Shown one piece after another: positions 41,401 to 54,595 of a stretch of 64,000 nucleotides of DNA; position 1 is the stretch's first letter, and each line of letters begins with the position of its first letter. The stretch spans positions 186,001 to 250,000 of the forward strand of contig NC_092571.1 in NCBI RefSeq assembly GCF_037975245.1. The letters run 5' to 3'. The notes beneath the pieces are model-generated. The model ran no database searches. It was not told where the DNA came from and saw only the letters and a program-made list of their open reading frames with translations. The translations under genes and the position numbers were made by a program. The stretch is from Apostichopus japonicus (lineage: Eukaryota > Echinodermata > Holothuroidea > Aspidochirotida > Stichopodidae).

Positions 41401-42842
41401 GGATCGCGGGCTCGAGACCAGGTGGGGGCAGTTTGCTTTTGCCGCGATCTTATACGGTCTCTGGGAACTTTAAGTATTAGAAACGAACATAGATTTATAT
41501 CAACTGCTGTCGTGGCGCGGTTGGTTGCTCTGTACCTCGAGAGCGTGACGTACTTTCGATCGCGGGCTCGAGACCAGGTGGGGGAAGTTTGCTTTTGCCG
41601 CGATCTGATACGGTCTCTGGGAACTTTAAGTATTAGAAACGAACATAGATTTATATCAACTGCTGTCGTGGCGCGGTTGGTTGCTCTGTACCTCGAGAGC
41701 GTGACGTATTTTGGATCGCGGGCTCGAGACCAGGTGGGGGCAGTTTGCTTTTGCCACGATCTGATACGGTCTCTGGGAACTTTAAGTATTAGAAACGAAC
41801 ATAGATTTATATCAACTGCTGTCGTGGCGCGGTTGGTTGCTCTGTACCTCGAGAGCGTGACGATTTTTGGATCGCGGGCTCGAGACCAGGTGGGGGCAGT
41901 TTGCTTTTGCCGCGATCTCATACGGTCTCTGGGAACTTTAAGTATTAGAAACGAACATAGATTTATATCAACTGCTGTCGTGGCGCGGTTGGTTGCTCTG
42001 TACCTCGAGAGCGTGACGATTTTTGGATCGCGGGATCGAGACCAGGTGGGGCAGTTTGCTTTTGCCGCGATCTTATACGGTCTCTGGGAACTTTAAGTAT
42101 TAGAAACGAACATAGATTTATATCAACTGCTGTCGTGGCGCGGTTGGTTGCTCTGTACCTCGAGAGCGTGACGTACTTTCGATCGCGGGCTCGAGACCAG
42201 GTGGGGGAAGTTTGCTTTTGCCGCGATCTGGTACGGTCTCTGGGAACTTTAAGTATTAGAAACGAACATAGATTTATATCAACTGCTGTCGTGGCGCGGT
42301 TGGTTGCTCTGTACCTCGAGAGCGTGACGTATTTTGGATCGCGGGCTCGAGACCAGGTGGGGGCAGTTTGCTTTTGCCGCGATCTGATACGGTCTCTGGG
42401 AACTTTAAGTATTAGAAACGAACATAGATTTATATCAACTGCTGTCGTGGCGCGGTTGGTTGCTCTGTACCTCGAGAGCGTGACGATTTTTGGATCGCGG
42501 GCTCGAGACCAGGTGGGGGCAGTTTGCTTTAGCCGCGATCTGATACGGTCTCTGGGAACTTTAAGTATTAGAAACGAACATAGATTTATATCAACTGCTG
42601 TCGTGGCGCGGTTAGTTGCTCTGTACCTCGAGAGCGTGACGATTTTTGGATCGCGGGCTCGAGACCAGGTGGGGCAGTTTGCTTTTGCCGCGATCTGATA
42701 CGGTCTCTGGGAACTTTAAGTATTAGAAACGAACATAGATTTATATCAACTGCTGTCGTGGCGCGGTTGGTTGCTCTGTACCTCGAGAGCGTGACGTATT
42801 TTGGATCGCGGGCTCGAGACCAGGTGGGGGCAGTTTGCTTTA
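38481..42842 (+). repeat. 28-monomer higher-order repeat, 4362 bp, copy 1
   Basis: This block equals 28 x 156 minus 6: it holds six monomers with one G missing (GTGGGGCAG), which divide it into sub-blocks of 779, 1247, 623, 779, 623 and 311 bp, that is 5, 8, 4, 5, 4 and 2 monomers. The same series follows at 42843. One substitution noticed: 39581 T against 43943 C. Confidence 0.87.
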
Positions 42843-45800
42843 GCCGCGATCTGATACGGTCTCTGGGAACTTTAAGTATTAGAAACGAACATAGATTTAT
42901 ATCAACTGCTGTCGTGGCGCGGTTGGTTGCTCTGTACCTCGAGAGCGTGACGATTTTTGGATCGCGGGCTCGAGACCAGGTGGGGCAGTTTGCTTTTGCC
43001 GCGATCTCATACGGTCTCTGGGAACTTTAAGTATTAGAAACGAACATAGATTTATATCAACTGCTGTCGTGGCGCGGTTGGTTGCTCTGTACCTCGAGAG
43101 CGTGACGTATTTTGGATCGCGGGCTCGAGACCAGGTGGGGGCAGTTTGCTTTTGCCGCGATCTTATACGGTCTCTGGGAACTTTAAGTATTAGAAACGAA
43201 CATAGATTTATATCAACTGCTGTCGTGGCGCGGTTGGTTGCTCTGTACCTCGAGAGCGTGACGTACTTTCGATCGCGGGCTCGAGACCAGGTGGGGGAAG
43301 TTTGCTTTTGCCGCGATCTGGTACGGTCTCTGGGAACTTTAAGTATTAGAAACGAACATAGATTTATATCAACTGCTGTCGTGGCGCGGTTGGTTGCTCT
43401 GTACCTCGAGAGCGTGACGTATTTTGGATCGCGGGCTCGAGACCAGGTGGGGGCAGTTTGCTTTTGCTGCGATCTCATACGGTCTCTGGGAACTTTAAGT
43501 ATTAGAAACGAACATAGATTTATATCAACTGCTGTCGTGGCGCGGTTGGTTGCTCTGTACCTCGAGAGCGTGACGATTTTTGGATCGCGGGCTCGAGACC
43601 AGGTGGGGGCAGTTTGCTTTTGCCGCGATCTGATACGGTCTCTGGGAACTTTAAGTATTAGAAACGAACATAGATTTATATCAACTGCTGTCGTGGCGCG
43701 GTTGGTTGCTCTGTACCTCGAGAGCGTGACGATTTTTGGATCGCGGGCTCGAGACCAGGTGGGGCAGTTTGCTTTTGCCGCGATCTCATACGGTCTCTGG
43801 GAACTTTAAGTATTAGAAACGAACATAGATTTATATCAACTGCTGTCGTGGCGCGGTTGGTTGCTCTGTACCTCGAGAGCGTGACGTATTTTGGATCGCG
43901 GGCTCGAGACCAGGTGGGGGCAGTTTGCTTTTGCCGCGATCTCATACGGTCTCTGGGAACTTTAAGTATTAGAAACGAACATAGATTTATATCAACTGCT
44001 GTCGTGGCGCGGTTGGTTGCTCTGTACCTCGAGAGCGTGACGTACTTTCGATCGCGGGCTCGAGACCAGGTGGGGGAAGTTTGCTTTTGCCGCGATCTGG
44101 TACGGTCTCTGGGAACTTTAAGTATTAGAAACGAACATAGATTTATATCAACTGCTGTCGTGGCGCGGTTGGTTGCTCTGTACCTCGAGAGCGTGACGTA
44201 TTTTGGATCGCGGGCTCGAGACCAGGTGGGGGCAGTTTGCTTTTGCCGCGATCTCATACGGTCTCTGGGAACTTTAAGTATTAGAAACGAACATAGATTT
44301 ATATCAACTGCTGTCGTGGCGCGGTTGGTTGCTCTGTACCTCGAGAGCGTGACGATTTTTGGATCGCGGGCTCGAGACCAGGTGGGGGCAGTTTGCTTTT
44401 GCCGCGATCTCATACGGTCTCTGGGAACTTTAAGTATTAGAAACGAACATAGATTTATATCAACTGCTGTCGTGGCGCGGTTGGTTGCTCTGTACCTCGA
44501 GAGCGTGACGTACTTTCGATCGCGGGCTCGAGACCAGGTGGGGGCAGTTTGCTTTTGCCGCGATCTGGTACGGTCTCTGGGAACTTTAAGTATTAGAAAC
44601 GAACATAGATTTATATCAACTGCTGTCGTGGCGCGGTTGGTTGCTCTGTACCTCGAGAGCGTGACGTATTTTGGATCGCGGGCTCGAGACCAGGTGGGGG
44701 CAGTTTGCTTTTGCCGCGATCTCATACGGTCTCTGGGAACTTTAAGTATTAGAAACGAACATAGATTTATATCAACTGCTGTCGTGGCGCGGTTGGTTGC
44801 TCTGTACCTCGAGAGCGTGACGATTTTTGGATCGCGGGCTCGAGACCAGGTGGGGGCAGTTTGCTTTTGCCGCGATCTCATACGGTCTCTGGGAACTTTA
44901 AGTATTAGAAACGAACATAGATTTATATCAACTGCTGTCGTGGCGCGGTTGGTTGCTCTGTACCTCGAGAGCGTGACGATTTTTGGATCGCGGGCTCGAG
45001 ACCAGGTGGGGCAGTTTGCTTTTGCCGCGATCTCATACGGTCTCTGGGAACTTTAAGTATTAGAAACGAACATAGATTTATATCAACTGCTGTCGTGGCG
45101 CGGTTGGTTGCTCTGTACCTCGAGAGCGTGACGTACTTTCGATCGCGGGCTCGAGACCAGGTGGGGGAAGTTTGCTTTTGCCGCGATCTGGTACGGTCTC
45201 TGGGAACTTTAAGTATTAGAAACGAACATAGATTTATATCAACTGCTGTCGTGGCGCGGTTGGTTGCTCTGTACCTCGAGAGCGTGACGTATTTTGGATC
45301 GCGGGCTCGAGACCAGGTGGGGGCAGTTTGCTTTTGCCGCGATCTGATACGGTCTCTGGGAACTTTAAGTATTAGAAACGAACATAGATTTATATCAACT
45401 GCTGTCGTGGCGCGGTTGGTTGCTCTGTACCTCGAGAGCGTGACGATTTTTGGATCGCGGGCTCGAGACCAGGTGGGGGCAGTTTGCTTTTGCCGCGATC
45501 TGATACGGTCTCTGGGAACTTTAAGTATTAGAAACGAACATAGATTTATATCAACTGCTGTCGTGGCGCGGTTGGTTGCTCTGTACCTCGAGAGCGTGAC
45601 GATTTTTGGATCGCGGGCTCGAGACCAGGTGGGGCAGTTTGCTTTTGCCGCGATCTCATACGGTCTCTGGGAACTTTAAGTATTAGAAACGAACATAGAT
45701 TTATATCAACTGCTGTCGTGGCGCGGTTGGTTGCTCTGTACCTCGAGAGCGTGACGTATTTTGGATCGCGGGCTCGAGACCAGGTGGGGGCAGTTTGCTT

Positions 45801-47204
45801 TTGCCGCGATCTTATACGGTCTCTGGGAACTTTAAGTATTAGAAACGAACATAGATTTATATCAACTGCTGTCGTGGCGCGGTTGGTTGCTCTGTACCTC
45901 GAGAGCGTGACGTACTTTCGATCGCGGGCTCGAGACCAGGTGGGGGAAGTTTGCTTTTGCCGCGATCTGATACGGTCTCTGGGAACTTTAAGTATTAGAA
46001 ACGAACATAGATTTATATCAACTGCTGTCGTGGCGCGGTTGGTTGCTCTGTACCTCGAGAGCGTGACGTATTTTGGATCGCGGGCTCGAGACCAGGTGGG
46101 GGCAGTTTGCTTTTGCCACGATCTGATACGGTCTCTGGGAACTTTAAGTATTAGAAACGAACATAGATTTATATCAACTGCTGTCGTGGCGCGGTTGGTT
46201 GCTCTGTACCTCGAGAGCGTGACGATTTTTGGATCGCGGGCTCGAGACCAGGTGGGGGCAGTTTGCTTTTGCCGCGATCTCATACGGTCTCTGGGAACTT
46301 TAAGTATTAGAAACGAACATAGATTTATATCAACTGCTGTCGTGGCGCGGTTGGTTGCTCTGTACCTCGAGAGCGTGACGATTTTTGGATCGCGGGATCG
46401 AGACCAGGTGGGGCAGTTTGCTTTTGCCGCGATCTTATACGGTCTCTGGGAACTTTAAGTATTAGAAACGAACATAGATTTATATCAACTGCTGTCGTGG
46501 CGCGGTTGGTTGCTCTGTACCTCGAGAGCGTGACGTACTTTCGATCGCGGGCTCGAGACCAGGTGGGGGAAGTTTGCTTTTGCCGCGATCTGGTACGGTC
46601 TCTGGGAACTTTAAGTATTAGAAACGAACATAGATTTATATCAACTGCTGTCGTGGCGCGGTTGGTTGCTCTGTACCTCGAGAGCGTGACGTATTTTGGA
46701 TCGCGGGCTCGAGACCAGGTGGGGGCAGTTTGCTTTTGCCGCGATCTGATACGGTCTCTGGGAACTTTAAGTATTAGAAACGAACATAGATTTATATCAA
46801 CTGCTGTCGTGGCGCGGTTGGTTGCTCTGTACCTCGAGAGCGTGACGATTTTTGGATCGCGGGCTCGAGACCAGGTGGGGGCAGTTTGCTTTAGCCGCGA
46901 TCTGATACGGTCTCTGGGAACTTTAAGTATTAGAAACGAACATAGATTTATATCAACTGCTGTCGTGGCGCGGTTAGTTGCTCTGTACCTCGAGAGCGTG
47001 ACGATTTTTGGATCGCGGGCTCGAGACCAGGTGGGGCAGTTTGCTTTTGCCGCGATCTGATACGGTCTCTGGGAACTTTAAGTATTAGAAACGAACATAG
47101 ATTTATATCAACTGCTGTCGTGGCGCGGTTGGTTGCTCTGTACCTCGAGAGCGTGACGTATTTTGGATCGCGGGCTCGAGACCAGGTGGGGGCAGTTTGC
47201 TTTT
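42843..47204 (+). repeat. 28-monomer higher-order repeat, 4362 bp, copy 2
   Basis: Tandem copy of 38481-42842. It ends where the copy-1 word TTTAGCCGCGATCTGATA is replaced by TTTTGCCGCGATCTTATA. Confidence 0.87.
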
Positions 47205-50200
47205 GCCGCGATCTTATACGGTCTCTGGGAACTTTAAGTATTAGAAACGAACATTGACTTATATCAACTGCTGTCGTGGCGCGGTTGGTTGCTCTGTACC
47301 TCGAGAGCGTAACGTATTTTGGATCGCGGGCTCGAGACCATGTGGGGGCAGTTTGCTTTTGCCGCGATCTCATACGGTCTCTGGGAACTTTAAGTATTAG
47401 AAACGAACATAGATTTATATCAACTGCTGTCGTGGCGCGGTTGGTTGCTCTGTACCTCGAGAGCGTGACGTATTTTGGATCGCGGGCTCGAGACCAGGTG
47501 GGCGCAGTTTGCTTTTGCCGCGATCTCGTACGGTCTCTGGGAACTTTAAGTATTAGAAACGAACACAGATTTATATCAACTGCTGTCGTGGCGCGGTTGG
47601 TTGCTCTGTACCTCGAGAGCGTGACGTATTTTGGATCGCGGGCTCGAGACCAGGTGGGGGCAGTTTGCTTTTGCCGCGATCTCATACGGTCTCTGGGAAC
47701 TTTAAGTATTAGAAACGAACATAGATTTATATCAACTGCTGTCGTGGCGCGGTTGGTTGCTCTGTACCTCGAGAGCGTGACGTATTTTGGATCGCGGGCT
47801 CGAGACCAGGTGGGGGCAGTTTGCTTTTGCCGCGATCTCATACGGTCTCTGGGAACTTTAAGTATTAGAAACGAACATAGATTTATATCAACTGCTGTCG
47901 TGGCGCGGTTGGTTGCTCTGTACCTCGAGAGCGTGACGTATTTTGGATCGCGGGCTCGAGACCAGGTGGGGGCAGTTTGCTTTTGCCGCGATCTCATACG
48001 GTCTCTGGGAACTTTAAGTATTAGAAACGAACATAGATTTATATCAACTGCTGTCGTGGCGCGGTTGGTTGCTCTGTACCTCGAGAGCGTGACGTACTTT
48101 CGATCGCGGGCTCGAGACCAGGTGGGGGCAGTTTGCTTTTGCCGCGATCTCATACGGTCTCTGGGAACTTTAAGTATTAGAAACGAACATAGATTTATAT
48201 CAACTGCTGTCGTGGCGCGGTTGGTTGCTCTGTACCTCGAGAGCGTGACGCATTTTGGATCGCGGGCTCGAGACCAGGTGGGCGCAGTTTGCTTTTGCCG
48301 CGATCTCGTACGGTCTCTGGGAACTTTAAGTATTAGAAACGAACATAGATTTATATCAACTGCTGTCGTGACGCGGTTGGTTGCTCTGTACCTCGAGAGC
48401 GTGACGTATTTTGGATCGCGGGCTCGAGACCAGGTGGGGGCAGTTTGCTTTTGCCGCGATCTGATACGGTCTCTGGGAACTTTAAGTATTAGAAACGAAC
48501 ATAGATTTATATCAACTGCTGTCGTGGCGCGGTTGGTTGCTCTGTACCTCGAGAGCGTGACGATTTTTGGATCGCGGGCTCGAGACCAGGTGGGGGCAGT
48601 TTGCTTTTGCCGCGATCTCATACGGTCTCTGGGAACTTTAAGTATTAGAAACGAACATAGATTTATATCAACTGCTGTCGTGGCGCGGTTGGTTGCTCTG
48701 TACCTCGAGAGCGTGACGATTTTTGGATCGCGGGCTCGAGACCAGGTGGGGGCAGTTTGCTTTTGCCGCGATCTCATACGGTCTCTGGAACTTTAAGTAT
48801 TAGAAACGAACATAGATTTATATCAACTGCTGTCGTGGCGCGGTTGGTTGCTCTGTACCTCGAGAGCGTGACGTATTTTGGATCGCGGGCTCGAGACCAG
48901 GTGGGGGCAGTTTGCTTTTGCCGCGATCTTATACGGTCTCTGGAACTTTAAGTATTAGAAACGAACGAAGATTTTTATCAACTGCTGTCGTGGCGCGGTT
49001 GGTTGCTCTGTACCTCGAGAGCGTGACGTATTTTGGATCGCGGGCTCGAGACCAGGTGGGGGCAGTTTGCTTTTGCCGCGATCTTATACGGCCCCTGGAA
49101 CTTTAAGTATTAGAAACGAACATAGATTTATATCAACTGCTGTCGTGGCGCGGTTGGTTGCTCTGTACCTCGAGAGCGTGACGTATTTTGTATCGCGGGC
49201 TCGAGACCAGGTGGGGGCAGTTTGTTTTTGCCGCGATCTTATACGGCCCCTGGAACTTTAAGTATTAGAAACGAACATAGATTTATATCAACTGCTGTCG
49301 TGGCGCGGTTGGTTGCTCTGTACCTCGAGAGCGTGACGTGTTTTGGATCGCGGGCTCGAGACCAGGTGGGGGCAGTTTGCTTTTGCCGCGATCTTATACG
49401 GTCTCTGGGAACTTTAAGTATTAGAAACGAACGTAGATTTATATCAACTGCTGTCGTGGCGCGGTTGGTTGCTCTGTACCTCGAGAGCGTGACGTATTTT
49501 GGATCGCGGGCTCGAGACCAGGTGGGGGCAGTTTGCTTTTGCCGCGATCTCATACGGTCTCTGGGAACTTTAAGTATTAGAAACGAACGAAGATTTATAT
49601 CAACTGCTGTCGTGGCGCGGTTGGTTGCTCTGTACCTCGAGAGCGTGACGTATTTTGGATCGCGGGCTCGAGACCAGGTGGGGGCAGTTTGCTTTTGCCG
49701 CGATCTTATACGGCCCCTGGAACTTTAAGTATTAGAAACGAACATAGATTTATATCAACTGCTGTCGTGGCGCGGTTGGTTGCTCTGTGCCTCGAGAGCG
49801 TGACGTATTTTGTATCGCGGGCTCGAGACCAGGTGGGGGCAGTTTGTTTTTGCCGCGATCTTATACGGCCCCTGGAACTTTAAGTATTAGAAACGAACAT
49901 AGATTTATATCAACTGCTGTCGTGGCGCGGTTGGTTGCTCTGTACCTCGAGAGCGTGACGTGTTTTGGATCGCGGGCTCGAGACCAGGTGGGGGCAGTTT
50001 GCTTTTGCCGCGATCTTATACGGTCTCTGGGAACTTTAAGTATTAGAAACGAACGTAGATTTATATCAACTGCTGTCGTGGCGCGGTTGGTTGCTCTGTA
50101 CCTCGAGAGCGTGACGTATTTTGGATCGCGGGCTCGAGACCAGGTGGGGGCAGTTTGCTTTTGCCGCGATCTCATACGGTCTCTGGGAACTTTAAGTATT

Positions 50201-51120
50201 AGAAACGAACATAGATTTATATCAACTGCTGTCGTGGCGCGGTTGGTTGCTCTGTACCTCGAGAGCGTGACGTACTTTCGATCGCGGGCTCGAGACGAGG
50301 TGGGGGCAGTTAGCTTTTGCCGCGATCTCATACGGTCTCTGGGAACTTTAAGTATTAGAAACGAACATAGATTTATATCAACTGCTGTCGTGGCGCGGTT
50401 GGTTGCTCTGTACCTCGAGAGCGTGACGTATTTTGGATCGCGGGCTCGAGACCAGGTGGGGGCAGTTTGCTTTTGCCGGGTTCTTATACGGTCTCTGGGA
50501 ACTTTAAGTATTAGAAACGAACATAGATTTATATCAACTGCTGTCGTGGCGCGGTTGGTTGCTCTGTACCTCGAGAGCGTGACGTATTTTGGATCGCGGG
50601 CTCGAGACCAGGTGGGGGCAGTTTGCTTTTGCCGGGTTCTTATACGGTCTCTGGGAACTTTAAGTATTAGAAACGAACATAGATTTATATCAACTGCTGT
50701 CGTGGCGCGGTTGGTTGCTCTGTACCTCGAGAGCGTGACGTATTTTGGATCGCGGGCTCGAGACCATGTGGGGGCAGTTTGCTTTTGCCGCGATCTCATA
50801 CGGTCTCTGGGAACTTTAAGTATTAGAAACGAACATAGATTTATATCAACTGCTGTCGTGGCGCGGTTGGTTGCTCTGTAACTCGAGAGCGTGACGTATT
50901 TTGGATCGCGGGCTCGAGACCAGGTGGGGGCAGTTCGCTTTTGCCGCGATCTTGTACGGTCTCTGGAACTTTAAGTATTAGAAACGAACATAGATTTATA
51001 TCAACTGCTGTCGTGGCGCGGTTGGTTGCTCTGTACCTCGAGAGCGTGACGATTTTTGGATCGCGGGCTCGAGACCAGGTGGGGGCAGTTTGCTTTTGCA
51101 GCGATCTCGTACGGTCTCTC
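46497..51120 (+). repeat. Block repeated about 8.1 kb downstream, left copy
   Basis: Monomer order from 46497 matches that from 54596 (offset 8099), including the rare CATTGACTTATATC variant at 47252 and 55351, up to about 48460. Three extra monomers then occur in the right copy near 56560-57030. From about 49860 to 51120 the order again matches 58270-59220 at offset 8100, so other indels nearly cancel the extra three. Confidence 0.65.
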
Positions 51121-54100
51121 GGAACTTTAAGTATTAGAAACGAACATAGATTTATATCAACTGCTGTCGTGGCGCGGTTGGTTGCTCTGTACCTCGAGAG
51201 CGTGACGTATTTTGGATCGCGGGCTCGAGACCAGGTGGGGGCAGTTTGCTTTTGCCGCGATCTCATACGGTCTCTGGGAACTTTAAGTATTAGAAACGAA
51301 CATAGATTTATATCAACTGCTGTCGTGGCGCGGTTGGTTGCTCTGTACCTCGAGAGCGTGACGTACTTTCGATCGCGGGCTCGAGACCAGGTGGGGGCAG
51401 TTTGCTTTTGCCGCGATCTGGTACGGTCTCTGGGAACTTTAAGTATTAGAAACGAACATAGATTTATATCAACTGCTGTCGTGGCGCGGTTGGTTGCTCT
51501 GTACCTCGAGAGCGTGACGTATTTTGGATCGCGGGCTCGAGACCAGGTGGGGACAGTTTGCTTTTGCCGCGATCTTATACGGTCTCTGGGAACTTTAAGT
51601 ATTAGAAACGAACATAGATTTATATCAACTGCTGTCGTGGCGCGGTTGGTTGCTCTGTACCTCGAGAGCGTGACGTATTTTGGATCGCGGGCTCGAGACC
51701 AGGTGGGGGCAGTTTGCTTTTGCCGCGATCTCATACGGTCTCTGGAACTTTAAGTATTAGAAACGAACATAGATTTATATCAACTGCTGTCGTGGCGCGG
51801 TTGGTTGCTCTGTACCTCGAGAGCGTGACGTATTTTGGATCGCGGGCTCGAAACCAGGTGGGGGCAGTTTGCTTTTGCCGCGATCTTATACGGTCTCTGG
51901 GAACTTTAAGTATTAGAAACGAACATAGATTTATATCAACTGCTGTCGTGGCGCGGTTGGTTGCTCTGTACCTCGAGAGCGTGACGTACTTTCGATCGCG
52001 GGTTTGAGACCAGGTGGGGGAAGTTTGCTTTTGCCGCGATCTGGTACGGTCTCTGGGAACTTTAAGTATTAGAAACGAACATAGATTTATATCAACTGCT
52101 GTCGTGGCGCGGTTGGTTGCTCTGTACCTCGAGAGCGTGACGTATTTTGGATCGCGGGCTCGAGACCAGGTGGGGGCAGTTTGCTTTTGCCGCGATCTGA
52201 TACGGTCTCTGGGAACTTTAAGTATTAGAAACGAACATAGATTTATATCAACTGCTGTCGTGGCGCGGTTGGTTGCTCTGTACCTCGAGAGCGTGACGAT
52301 TTTTGGATCGCGGGCTCGAGACCAGGTGGGGGCAGTTTGCTTTTGCCGCGATCTCATACGGTCTCTGGGAACTTTAAGTATTAGAAACGAACATAGATTT
52401 ATATCAACTGCTGTCGTGGCGCGGTTGGTTGCTCTGTACCTCGAGAGCGTGACGATTTTTGGATCGCGGGCTCGAGACCATGTGGGGCAGTTTGCTTTTG
52501 CCGCGATCTTATACGGTCTCTGGGAACTTTAAGTATTAGAAACGAACATAGATTTATATCAACTGCTGTCGTGGCGCGGTTGGTTGCTCTGTACCTCGAG
52601 AGCGTGACGTACTTTCGATCGCGGGCTCGAGACCAGGTGGGGGAAGTTTGCTTTTGCCGCGATCTGGTACGGTCTCTGGGAACTTTAAGTATTAGAAACG
52701 AACATAGATTTATATCAACTGCTGTCGTGGCGCGGTTGGTTGCTCTGTACCTCGAGAGCGTGACGTATTTTGGATCGCGGGCTCGAGACCAGGTGGGGGC
52801 AGTTTGCTTTTGCCGCGATCTGATACGGTCTCTGGGAACTTTAAGTATTAGAAACGAACATAGATTTATATCAACTGCTGTCGTGGCGCGGTTGGTTGCT
52901 CTGTACCTCGAGAGCGTGACGATTTTTGGATCGCGGGCTCGAGACCAGGTGGGGGCAGTTTGCTTTAGCCGCGATCTGATACGGTCTCTGGGAACTTTAA
53001 GTATTAGAAACGAACATAGATTTATATCAACTGCTGTCGTGGCGCGGTTGGTTGCTCTGTACCTCGAGAGCGTGACGATTTTTGGATCGCGGGCTCGAGA
53101 CCAGGTGGGGCAGTTTGCTTTTGCCGCGATCTTATACGGTCTCTGGGAACTTTAAGTATTAGAAACGAACATAGATTTATATCAACTGCTGTCGTGGCGC
53201 GGTTGGTTGCTCTGTACCTCGAGAGCGTGACGTATTTTGGATCGCGGGCTCGAGACCAGGTGGGGGCAGTTTGCTTTTGCCGCGATCTTATACGGTCTCT
53301 GGGAACTTTAAGTATTAGAAACGAACATAGATTTATATCAACTGCTGTCGTGGCGCGGTTGGTTGCTCTGTACCTCGAGAGCGTGACGTACTTTCGATCG
53401 CGGGCTCGAGACCAGGTGGGGGAAGTTTGCTTTTGCCGCGATCTGGTACGGTCTCTGAAAACTTTAAGTATTAGAAACGAACATAGATTTATATCAACTG
53501 CTGTCGTGGCGCGGTTGGTTGCTCTGTACCTCGAGAGCGTGACGTATTTTGGATCGCGGGCTCGAGACCAGGTGGGGGCAGTTTGCTTTGGCCGCGATCT
53601 GATACGGTCTCTGGGAACTTTAAGTATTAGAAACGAACATAGATTTATATCAACTGCTGTCGTGGCGCGGTTGGTTGCTCTGTACCTCGAGAGCGTGACG
53701 ATTTTTGGATCGCGGGCTCGAGACCAGGTGGGGGCAGTTTGCTTTTGCCGCGATCTCATACGGTCTCTGGGAACTTTAAGTATTAGAAACGAACATAGAT
53801 TTATATCAACTGCTGTCGTGGCGCGGTTGGTTGCTCTGTACCTCGAGAGCGTGACGATTTTTGGATCGCGGGCTCGAGACCAGGTGGGGCAGTTTGCTTT
53901 TGCCGCGATCTTATACGGTCTCTGGGAACTTTAAGTATTAGAAACGAACATAGATTTATATCAACTGCTGTCGTGGCGCGGTTGGTTGCTCTGTACCTCG
54001 AGAGCGTGACGTACTTTCGATCGCGGGCTCGAGACCAGGTGGGGGAAGTTTGCTTTTGCCGCGATCTGGTACGGTCTCTGGGAACTTTAAGTATTAGAAA

Positions 54101-54595
54101 CGAACATAGATTTATATCAACTGCTGTCGTGGCGCGGTTGGTTGCTCTGTACCTCGAGAGCGTGACGTATTTTGGATCGCGGGCTCGAGACCAGGTGGGG
54201 GCAGTTTGCTTTGGCCGCGATCTGATACGGTCTCTGGGAACTTTAAGTATTAGAAACGAACATAGATTTATATCAACTGCTGTCGTGGCGCGGTTGGTTG
54301 CTCTGTACCTCGAGAGCGTGACGATTTTTGGATCGCGGGCTCGAGACCAGGTGGGGGCAGTTTGCTTTTGCCGCGATCTCATACGGTCTCTGGGAACTTT
54401 AAGTATTAGAAACGAACATAGATTTATATCAACTGCTGTCGTGGCGCGGTTGGTTGCTCTGTACCTCGAGAGCGTGACGATTTTTGGATCGCGGGCTCGA
54501 GACCAGGTGGGGCAGTTTGCTTTTGCCGCGATCTCATACGGTCTCTGGGAACTTTAAGTATTAGAAACGAACATAGATTTATATCAACTGCTGTC

